Below, one piece after another: positions 1 to 4,100 of a stretch of 9,983 nt of DNA. Numbering within the stretch: position 1 is the first letter of the stretch; every line of letters begins with the position of its first letter. Source of the stretch: an uncultured Acidimicrobiales bacterium (GTDB lineage Bacteria > Actinomycetota > Acidimicrobiia > Acidimicrobiales > SZUA-35); NCBI GenBank assembly GCA_938028175.1, contig CALJAE010000107.1:1-9983 (forward strand). The letters are read 5' to 3'. A program made the position numbers and the translations under genes. The notes under the pieces were generated by a model that saw nothing but the letters and a program-made list of their open reading frames with translations, made no database searches and was not told the DNA's origin.

Positions 1-1
1 C

Positions 2-160
2 GTACGCCCGCCACATACTGAGACTGGTTTAGCTGGAAGAGCCATCGAGGGGACAGCGCCGAAATTCGGTCAGGGTCTTTCTCCTGAGGTAGTGGTTGAG
101 AAGATTTTGCTCGGAATACAAGAAGATGCCCTAGAGCTCGATTCCACTTCGTTTAGCTAA
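2..160 (+). CDS. C-terminal fragment of a probable short-chain dehydrogenase/reductase (SDR)
   Basis: An open frame enters from the left edge and ends with TAA at 158-160, giving 52 residues. The fragment begins VRPPHTETGLAGRAIEG and continues with LSPEVVVEKILLGIQ, then an acidic end. The pattern 'PPHTETGL...G.AP...GLSPE.V.EKI...I' resembles the C-terminal part of classical SDR oxidoreductases, where the substrate loop is followed by a helix carrying 'SPE.VA..I'. The NAD(P)-binding Rossmann motif and the YxxxK catalytic pair would lie upstream and are not visible, so substrate and cofactor cannot be judged. It is on the same strand as rpsP but 127 bp upstream, and a promoter candidate lies between, so it is probably a separate transcription unit. 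The SDR call rests on residue pattern only; the existence of a coding end here is more certain than the family. Confidence 0.6.
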   Translation, partial: VRPPHTETGLAGRAIEGTAPKFGQGLSPEVVVEKILLGIQEDALELDSTSFS

Positions 161-229
161 ACCGGAACTAATTGGTTGGGAGTTAGCTGAGCGGCGATAT
201 CCTTAGCAGTTGCCAACAAACTGACTAGC

Positions 230-257
230 TTGAGCAGTTTTGGCCCGTGGCTATAAG
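230..257 (+). promoter_or_regulatory. Candidate promoter of the rpsP operon
   Basis: TTGAGC (230-235) resembles a -35 box, and TATAAG (252-257, five of six matches to TATAAT) follows after a 16-bp spacer. A second -10-like hexamer, TATAGT, lies at 260-265. Transcription would begin about 20-25 bases before the GTG start of rpsP, leaving room for the AAGGA Shine-Dalgarno at 277-281. This is a pattern match only. Confidence 0.5.
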
Positions 258-287
258 AATATAGTCGACTTAACTTAAGGAAATCTA

Positions 288-833
288 GTGACAGTTCGTT
301 TACGCCTAATGAGAATGGGTAAGAAGAAGCAGCCAACATACCGTATTGTTGCCGCCGACCAGCGTGCCCCACGTGACGGTAAATTCATCGAAATCGTCGG
401 AGTTTACGATCCACGTCCTAATCCATCGCGCATCGATATTACTCAGTCAAAGGCCGTCAACTGGTTACGTAATGGTGCTCAGCCATCTGAGCGTGTACAA
501 AAACTCTTAGAGGTGACCGGCACCTGGGAAGCTTTCAAAGAAGGCGTTACAGCGGAAAGTCTTAACGAAAAAGAACAGGCTGCAGTAGCCGACGGTGGAA
601 ATGCTTGGAATGTTCTTGGTGTCGCAAAACCTGCTCCTGAATCTAAGCAGCGTCCATCTAAGAAGTCTCAAGAGAAGGAAGCCGAAGCAGCAGCTGAAGC
701 TGCAGAGGCTGAACAAGCAGCTTCCGAAGCAGCCGAAGAACCGGCCGCTGAAGTTAGTGAAGAACCAGCTGCTGAAGAAGCTGTCGCTGAAGCACCTGCT
801 GAAGAAAAAGAAGAAGCTAAAGGAGACGAATAA
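288..833 (+). CDS. rpsP: 30S ribosomal protein S16 with long Ala/Glu-rich C-terminal tail
   Basis: The first ~85 residues are a typical S16: the start MTVRLRLMRMGKKKQPTYRI, then VVxAD-type 'VAADQRAPRDGKFIE' and 'VGVYDPRPNP', a basic protein of the 30S body that binds 16S rRNA early in assembly. After a linker there is a basic patch around residues 119-130 and an acidic Ala/Glu tail (131-181) with repeated EEPAAE units. Minimal S16 proteins are about 80-90 aa, so this 181-aa form is about twice the core; tails of this kind are known in actinobacterial S16. The GTG start is supported by AAGGA at 277-281, six bases upstream, and by the conserved N-terminus. It leads an operon with khpA, rimM, trmD and rplS. 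ffh, a frequent upstream neighbour, is not seen. Confidence 0.98.
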   Translation: MTVRLRLMRMGKKKQPTYRIVAADQRAPRDGKFIEIVGVYDPRPNPSRIDITQSKAVNWLRNGAQPSERVQKLLEVTGTWEAFKEGVTAESLNEKEQAAVADGGNAWNVLGVAKPAPESKQRPSKKSQEKEAEAAAEAAEAEQAASEAAEEPAAEVSEEPAAEEAVAEAPAEEKEEAKGDE

Positions 834-1081
834 TGTCCCCAGCTCCAACAGCAGAAGCAGTTCTAACCCACCTTTGTACATCAGTTGTGACTGATCCAGA
901 TTCTGTGTCAATCGAGGCTCACGAAGACGGCGACCTGGTTCGCCTAGATGTCTCTGTCGCTCCAGAAGATATGGGTCGAATAATTGGTAGGCGTGGCCGT
1001 GTTGCTAGCGCTATCCGAACAGTTGTTAACGCCGCAGCTTCAAAAGACGGCGTAACCACACGAGTTGAATTCGTCGAATAG
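833..1081 (+). CDS. khpA: KH-domain RNA-binding protein KhpA
   Basis: This is an 82-residue single KH-domain protein. The diagnostic segment is DMGRIIGRRGRVASAIRT (about residues 46-63), containing the GxxG loop GRRG (52-55) that contacts the RNA backbone. KhpA (YlqC) proteins are small KH proteins almost always encoded between rpsP and rimM; in Gram-positive bacteria KhpA pairs with KhpB/Jag and affects RNA stability and cell division. The ATG overlaps the last base of the rpsP stop (TAATG), and AAAGGAG sits just upstream inside the rpsP end, so translation is probably coupled to S16. Nothing is missing from the fold: the helix after the GxxG loop and the last strand (VTTRVEFVE) are intact. 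Confidence 0.95.
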   Translation: MSPAPTAEAVLTHLCTSVVTDPDSVSIEAHEDGDLVRLDVSVAPEDMGRIIGRRGRVASAIRTVVNAAASKDGVTTRVEFVE

Positions 1082-1571
1082 CACTCCTCCAGAGGGCTGG
1101 TTGCACGTTGGTGCAATCGGTAAACCTCATGGACTCAAAGGCGAAGTCAGCGTTACTTTTCTGACGGACCTCGTCGATGAACGCACCATGCCAGGCGCAA
1201 AGCTCTGGGCTGCTGGAGAGTACCTAGAAATCGAGTCTTCAAGACCCAATCAAGACAAGTGGCTCTTAAAGTTCACGGCGTATGAGACTCGAGAGTTGGC
1301 GGCGGCCCTTCGAAACTCAAAACTTTATGCTCAGCGGATCGAACACAGCCAGAGCCTCCTCACCGATCTGATTGGATTTGAAGTTTACGATCAAGCAGAA
1401 CAGCGCCTAGGCGTAGTCACTTCAATAGTTGGGAATCCGGCCTCGGACCTGCTCGAAATAGATGAATCGCTCTTAATCCCGAGTGTCTTCAAAATCGCCG
1501 AAGACTTAGAGCGTAGAGTAGTGAGAGTGAACTTGCCAGACGGGCTCATCGAGAGCCTCAGTGGAAACTAG
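1065..1571 (+). CDS. rimM: Ribosome maturation factor RimM (16S rRNA processing)
   Basis: RimM helps mature the 30S 3' head domain and binds S19. The N-terminal barrel carries the family signature 'HVGAIGKPHGLKGEV' (about residues 14-28). The C-terminal PRC-barrel begins near residue 97 (LLTDLIGFEVYD...RLGVV), followed by NPASDLLEI and ends ...VRVNLPDGLIESL. The length of 168 aa is normal. The start is uncertain. TTG at 1065 overlaps khpA by 17 bp and gives a short N-terminal lead (MNSSNSTPPEGW) with no clear Shine-Dalgarno. TTG at 1101 has AGAGGG (1091-1096) four bases upstream and would start directly at HVGAIGKPHG. No ATG or GTG fits. The longer form is given here, but the shorter start is a serious alternative. 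Confidence 0.95.
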   Translation: MNSSNSTPPEGWLHVGAIGKPHGLKGEVSVTFLTDLVDERTMPGAKLWAAGEYLEIESSRPNQDKWLLKFTAYETRELAAALRNSKLYAQRIEHSQSLLTDLIGFEVYDQAEQRLGVVTSIVGNPASDLLEIDESLLIPSVFKIAEDLERRVVRVNLPDGLIESLSGN

Positions 1572-1581
1572 ACAATAGGGT

Positions 1582-1594
1582 TAGAGTAATCGTC
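1582..1594 (+). promoter_or_regulatory. Possible -10 element for leaderless trmD transcript
   Basis: TAGAGT (1582-1587) fits TANNNT and ends seven bases before the trmD ATG at 1595. No Shine-Dalgarno-like sequence is seen at the usual distance. In actinobacteria a TANNNT hexamer 6-7 nt before a start codon is typical of leaderless mRNAs. The site lies only 11 bp after the rimM stop, so trmD may also be read through from the operon. No -35 box is convincing. Confidence 0.3.
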
Positions 1595-2323
1595 ATGTCT
1601 GATCTAGATATCTCAGTACTGACACTCTTTCCTGAGCTGATAACAGGTTATTTCAGTGAAAGCATCTTCAAGGCAGCACAAGAGAGAGATATCTTAAACA
1701 TCGATGCGATCAACTTTCGAGACTTCTCCGACGACAAGCACAACTCGGTAGACGATATGCCATTCGGCGGTGGGGCCGGAATGGTGCTATCTCCACAACC
1801 CATCATCGACTGTATAGAACAGACAAGGCCTCCAAAGCCAGTTATCTATCTATGTCCCTCTGGCGAGACATTCACCCAGAGCGTGGCCGAAGAACTTAGC
1901 GAACTTGGCGAGTTCACCTTGCTTTGTGGAAGATACGAAGGGCTTGATCAACGAGTAAGAGATACTGTCATCGATCGAGAGATATCTTTAGGCGATTTTG
2001 TGCTGGCCGGCGGTGAAGCAGCAGCAATAGCGGTGATTGAGTCGGTTGCCCGGCTGGTCCCAGGCGTAGTTGGAAATAGTCTATCGCCCGAAGACGAGTC
2101 GTTTACTACGGGACTGCTCGAGTATCCGCACTATACGCGGCCTGCCGATTGTCGTGAAATGTCAGTGCCGTCAGAACTCAAATCAGGTAATCATAAGCTG
2201 ATAGAACGGTGGCGACTTGCCCACAGTTTAGACGCTACTAGAAGGCTTCGTCCAGATCTGATTGAACAGCGTGGAGGCCTCACTCAAGCGGAGTTAGCTC
2301 TGCTTTCAGAGTTCGATCTATAG
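1595..2323 (+). CDS. trmD: tRNA (guanine-N1)-methyltransferase TrmD
   Basis: TrmD transfers a methyl group from SAM to N1 of G37 in tRNAs, preventing +1 frameshifting. The SPOUT trefoil-knot fold is visible: VDDMPFGGGAGMVL (52-65), YLCPSGE (85-91), LLCGRYEGLDQRV (109-121), EISLGDFVLAGGE (129-141) and VARLVPGVVG (151-160) form the SAM pocket. DESFTTGLLEYPHYTRP (167-183) is the linker that orders over the tRNA, and the C-terminal helices contain the usual basic segment (HKLIERWRLAH, ATRRLRPDL). At 242 aa it matches the family. The ATG start aligns with the usual N-terminus (ISVLTLFPE). It lies 23 bp after rimM, in the conserved rimM-trmD-rplS order. It lacks a Shine-Dalgarno. Confidence 0.98.
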   Translation: MSDLDISVLTLFPELITGYFSESIFKAAQERDILNIDAINFRDFSDDKHNSVDDMPFGGGAGMVLSPQPIIDCIEQTRPPKPVIYLCPSGETFTQSVAEELSELGEFTLLCGRYEGLDQRVRDTVIDREISLGDFVLAGGEAAAIAVIESVARLVPGVVGNSLSPEDESFTTGLLEYPHYTRPADCREMSVPSELKSGNHKLIERWRLAHSLDATRRLRPDLIEQRGGLTQAELALLSEFDL

Positions 2324-2342
2324 ACATACTAGATTCTCACCA

Positions 2343-2358
2343 AGTTGAGGGTGCAACT
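2343..2358 (+). other. Small hairpin between trmD and rplS
   Basis: AGTTG (2343-2347) and CAACT (2354-2358) form a 5-bp perfect stem with a six-base loop. It is not followed by a T-run, so it is not a convincing terminator. It sits in the 89-bp gap before rplS and could be part of an L19 leader or chance. Confidence 0.2.
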
Positions 2359-2412
2359 GTGCAATAGTGGCTCTAGTCTTAAAGGGTTAATTTCGGCAGC
2401 GCAAATTTAGGC

Positions 2413-2784
2413 GTGTCGGTACAAATGGACTTAGCAATGAACCTCACAGATCTAGTACAGCAAGAACAAATCAAAGCAGATGTTCCCGATTTCCGACCAG
2501 GTGATGTCGTCAAGGTCCACGTGAAAGTAATCGAGGGTAACCGAGAGCGTGTGCAGATTTTCGAAGGCGTAGTTATAGCCCGTCAAGGTGCTGGTGTTAG
2601 CGAGACATTCACCGTCCGTAAGGTTAGCTTCGGTGTCGGCGTTGAAAGAATCTTCCCAGTTCACTCACCGGTAGTTGAAAAGCTAGAAGTGATCACACGG
2701 GGTGACGTCAGGCGAGCAAAACTTTACTACTTGCGTGACCGCATTGGTAAGGCTGCCAAAGTAAAAGAACTTCGCGAAGATTAA
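2413..2784 (+). CDS. rplS: 50S ribosomal protein L19
   Basis: L19 sits at the 30S/50S interface near bridge B8. The sequence follows the family closely: DVPDFRPGDVVKVHVKV, EGNRERVQIFEGVVIARQGAG, FTVRKVSFGVGVERIFPVHSP, then RAKLYYLRDRIGKAAKVKE at the end. The start is not settled. GTG at 2413 gives 123 aa, ATG at 2425 gives 119 aa, and ATG at 2437 gives 115 aa beginning MNLTDLVQQEQ, which fits the usual L19 N-terminus best. None has a good Shine-Dalgarno; the only purine stretch is TTTAGG just before 2413. The longest form is listed. In many actinobacteria lepB and rnhB follow; here yraN follows after 55 bp. Confidence 0.97.
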   Translation: MSVQMDLAMNLTDLVQQEQIKADVPDFRPGDVVKVHVKVIEGNRERVQIFEGVVIARQGAGVSETFTVRKVSFGVGVERIFPVHSPVVEKLEVITRGDVRRAKLYYLRDRIGKAAKVKELRED

Positions 2785-2806
2785 CCCTGCCAAAACAGCG
2801 GTCTGA

Positions 2807-2833
2807 TTGAATGTCATAGGCTTGGTGTATACC
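2807..2833 (+). promoter_or_regulatory. Candidate promoter for leaderless yraN
   Basis: TTGAAT (2807-2812) and TATACC (2828-2833) resemble -35 and -10 boxes with a short 15-bp spacer. The -10 hexamer ends exactly six bases before the yraN ATG, so the transcript would start at or next to the ATG. No Shine-Dalgarno is present. TATACC lacks the final T of the consensus. Confidence 0.38.
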
Positions 2834-2839
2834 TAAGTA

Positions 2840-3217
2840 ATGACCAACCAATTCAAATCTGACACACCAAAACAGCCCTCAAGTTTCGAGCTAGGGCGCC
2901 GAGCAGAGGAAGCTGCGCTAAAACGCTACGAAGATAGTGGATATGCAACTATTGATACCAATGTGCGTAAGTCGGCTGGAGAGATAGATCTCATCTTGAG
3001 TAAGGACTCCATGGTTGTGTTTGTTGAGGTTAAGTACCGCTCAAGCCACATGTTTGGTCTGCCAGTCGAAGCTGTTGGGAAACGCAAACAACAAAAGGTT
3101 CGGGGTGCAGCAGCAGAGTGGCTTGTATCGCAGGCCTCAAAGTTTAGAGATATCAGGTTCGATGTGGCTTCGGTCGACAGAGGACTGAATGTCGAAATCT
3201 ACAGGGGAGCCTTCTAG
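2840..3217 (+). CDS. yraN: YraN/UPF0102 family endonuclease-like protein
   Basis: This is a 125-aa protein of the UPF0102 family, which has a PD-(D/E)xK nuclease-like fold related to Holliday-junction resolvases. The motif is complete: GEIDLI (47-52, with D50) followed by FVEVKYR (61-67, with E63 and K65), plus the N-terminal helix with LGRRAEEAA (18-26) and the late strand FDVASV. Its biochemical role is not established; the active-site residues suggest metal-dependent cleavage of structured or damaged DNA. The neighbourhood supports a DNA link, because yraN is commonly followed by comM and dprA, as here, although three small genes intervene. The ATG at 2840 has no Shine-Dalgarno but has a -10-like hexamer six bases upstream. 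Confidence 0.92.
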   Translation: MTNQFKSDTPKQPSSFELGRRAEEAALKRYEDSGYATIDTNVRKSAGEIDLILSKDSMVVFVEVKYRSSHMFGLPVEAVGKRKQQKVRGAAAEWLVSQASKFRDIRFDVASVDRGLNVEIYRGAF

Positions 3218-3230
3218 TCGCTAGTAGCGA
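3218..3230. terminator. Weak hairpin between convergent yraN and minus-strand gene
   Basis: TCGCT (3218-3222) and AGCGA (3226-3230) form a 5-bp stem with a three-base loop, immediately after the yraN stop and overlapping the stop of the minus-strand gene (CTA at 3221-3223). A second small dyad, CGAG/CTCG, follows at 3228-3237. There is no T-run on either side. It could act as a bidirectional end point for the two converging genes, but the stem is short. Confidence 0.25.
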
Positions 3231-3430
3231 GATTCTCGATTAGCCCAGCAGCCACGGTGCCAGTGTCGTCGCAGATCTGGTTCGGAAGCAGGGACAGCAA
3301 CAATATGGCCGGTACCGGCACTGATAATTCCATTGCATCCAGGACAGATGTAGTCCTTGTTCGCCTGATAGGGCTGGATAAAGCGTGTTTCGGTATCTGG
3401 GGCGTCTGAGGGGTCACGATACTTAGCCAA
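3221..3430 (-). CDS. Small Cys/His protein, putative zinc-binding, function unknown
   Basis: This is a 69-aa protein with a regular spacing of metal-ligand residues: C29-P-G-C32, H42, and H56-W-H58 with C61 in RHWHRGCW. The core reads YICPGCNGII..GTGHIVAVP..EPDLRRHWHRGCW. From memory, similar short proteins with 'YxCPGC...G..H.V...DLRRHWH..CW' occur widely in actinobacteria, often annotated as hypothetical or 'ATP/GTP-binding'. No nucleotide-binding loop is visible here, so that name is not supported; zinc binding is my inference from the ligands. The start is TTG at 3428-3430, preceded by a weak GGGG; no ATG or GTG is available. The start overlaps the end of the upstream 36-aa membrane peptide by 8 bp, suggesting coupled translation. 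It converges on yraN, with the stop codons 3 bp apart. Confidence 0.75.
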   Translation of the reverse strand: MAKYRDPSDAPDTETRFIQPYQANKDYICPGCNGIISAGTGHIVAVPASEPDLRRHWHRGCWANRESRY

Positions 3431-3533
3431 AGAAACCCCAAACGACTAGTCCAACCGCAACTAGAACCGCCGCTGCAACCAAGAAATAATCCAGATGAGA
3501 AGCTTTGTAAGGTCGGTTAGGATCGAATCCCAT
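3423..3533 (-). CDS. 36-aa single-helix membrane peptide, function unknown
   Basis: Reading the minus strand from ATG (3533-3531) to TAA (3425-3423) gives 36 residues. They comprise a polar N-terminus MGFDPNRPYKASHLD and one uninterrupted hydrophobic helix YFLVAAAVLVAVGLVVWG ending FFG. The helix is about 20 residues, enough to cross a membrane once, with the positive charges of the N-terminal part suggesting that end stays inside. Three points favour a real gene: the whole frame is used up by a soluble head plus a helix; its stop overlaps the start of the downstream Cys/His protein by 8 bp; and its ATG lies only 24 bp from the divergent cytochrome start. The function is unknown; a small membrane partner or anchor is possible. 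There is no Shine-Dalgarno. It is too short for routine gene callers. Confidence 0.6.
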   Translation of the reverse strand: MGFDPNRPYKASHLDYFLVAAAVLVAVGLVVWGFFG

Positions 3534-3551
3534 AACCAGTTAGTGTATGAA
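3523..3551 (+). promoter_or_regulatory. Candidate promoter for leaderless cytochrome c gene
   Basis: TCGAAT (3523-3528) and TATGAA (3546-3551) are separated by 17 bp. The -10-like hexamer ends six bases before the ATG at 3558, where no Shine-Dalgarno exists. The -35-like part lies inside the start of the divergent membrane-peptide gene. TATGAA matches TATAAT at four of six positions and lacks the final T, so support is moderate. Confidence 0.33.
3542..3547 (-). promoter_or_regulatory. Candidate -10 for the minus-strand small gene pair
   Basis: On the minus strand TACACT (3547-3542) fits TANNNT and ends eight bases before the ATG of the 36-aa peptide. It shares bases with the plus-strand -10 candidate at 3546-3551. 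With only 24 bp between the divergent start codons, the two promoters must overlap each other or the opposite gene. Confidence 0.3.
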
Positions 3552-3557
3552 GTGTCT

Positions 3558-3959
3558 ATGAAATCTACACGGTCTAAGGCCTTGGTCTTGAAATCTATTG
3601 CAACCTTCCTAGTGGTGTTCGCTTTTGCTACAGGCTGTTCATCGGGTGCCTCACCAGACGTTGATCCCCAAGACACAGAGCTTGTGTTGGGCCGCCGTAC
3701 GTATGTCAATAGCTGTGTTTCATGTCATGGGTCGACCGGTGCCGGAGGTATCGGTAACCAGATAAATACACCGGAGATTCTAGAGCTATATCCGACAATC
3801 GATGAGCAAATAGAACTCGTCACTGACGGGCGAAACCGAATGCCATCATTTGGAGCGAGGCTCTCAGAAGAAGAGATTCAAGCAGTCGTCAGGTACTCTC
3901 GTGAAACGCTCATCGAAGCAGCTCTAGTTGAAGCGAGCAGTGAAGTCGAAGCCAGCTAG
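3558..3959 (+). CDS. Lipoprotein c-type cytochrome (monoheme)
   Basis: The 133-aa product starts with a lipoprotein signal peptide: basic n-region MKSTRSK, a hydrophobic stretch to residue 25, then a lipobox-like FATGC with Cys27 as the likely lipidated residue. A low-complexity linker leads to one heme-attachment site, CVSCH (53-57), and a probable axial methionine in GRNRMPSFG (M95). LSEEEIQAVVRYSRETL is the usual C-terminal helix of class I cytochrome c. It should be an exported, membrane-anchored electron carrier; its partners are not encoded nearby. An in-frame ATG at 3495 would add 21 residues before the signal peptide and is unlikely. The ATG at 3558 has no Shine-Dalgarno but a -10-like hexamer six bases upstream. 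It interrupts the usual yraN-comM neighbourhood together with the two minus-strand genes. Confidence 0.9.
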   Translation: MKSTRSKALVLKSIATFLVVFAFATGCSSGASPDVDPQDTELVLGRRTYVNSCVSCHGSTGAGGIGNQINTPEILELYPTIDEQIELVTDGRNRMPSFGARLSEEEIQAVVRYSRETLIEAALVEASSEVEAS

Positions 3960-3990
3960 CAGACCTCCCTGTCACGATGCGCTACGCGGA

Positions 3991-4007
3991 TGATCAATAC
4001 CTGATCA
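3991..4007. repeat. TGATCA-N5-TGATCA dyad upstream of comM
   Basis: Two copies of the palindrome TGATCA (3991-3996 and 4002-4007) are separated by ATACC, so the site is both a direct and an inverted repeat. It lies 32 bp after the cytochrome stop and about 95 bp before the comM start, upstream of a -10 candidate. It could be an operator for a dimeric regulator or chance; it lacks a T-run. Confidence 0.3.
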
Positions 4008-4047
4008 CTCAAGCGTTTGCACCGGGTGTCAGTGGCAGCTACTAATC

Positions 4048-4056
4048 TGATATTAC
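4048..4056 (+). promoter_or_regulatory. Candidate extended -10 promoter of comM-dprA
   Basis: TGA followed by TATTAC (4051-4056) matches an extended -10 element (TGN plus TATAAT-like hexamer). Transcription would begin about 38 bases before the comM ATG, leaving the GGAG Shine-Dalgarno at 4091-4094. An alternative -10, CATAAT at 4085-4090, would leave a very short leader. No -35 is convincing. Confidence 0.33.
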
Positions 4057-4100
4057 CTCGTGGCAGTAGCCAATTTCATCCAAACATAATGGAGAATCTA

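Noticed and set aside
158..200. WhiG/FliA-type promoter (TAAA-N15-GCCGATAA) near GGCGATAT upstream of rpsP
   Set aside because: The only TAAA is about 30 bases away and the -10 part has mismatches; spacing does not fit.
507..911. 134-aa minus-strand frame rich in Phe/Leu/Ser, and the + strand frame at 595-894 rich in Lys/Leu
   Set aside because: Both are other-frame readings of the GAA/GCT-rich acidic tail of rpsP; the apparent hydrophobic or basic runs are products of the low-complexity DNA.
3214..3441. 75-aa minus-strand frame overlapping the Cys/His gene
   Set aside because: The alternative frame (3221-3430) has ordered Cys/His ligands and a start overlapping the upstream gene; this one has Ser/Thr/Pro-rich sequence without motifs.
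3495..3557. Longer cytochrome start at ATG 3495
   Set aside because: It would place 21 polar residues before the lipoprotein signal peptide and overlap the divergent membrane-peptide gene.
4017..4100. Upstream in-frame extension of comM from TTG 4017
   Set aside because: MLATV at 4101 matches the family start and has GGAG six bases upstream; the extension overlaps promoter candidates.
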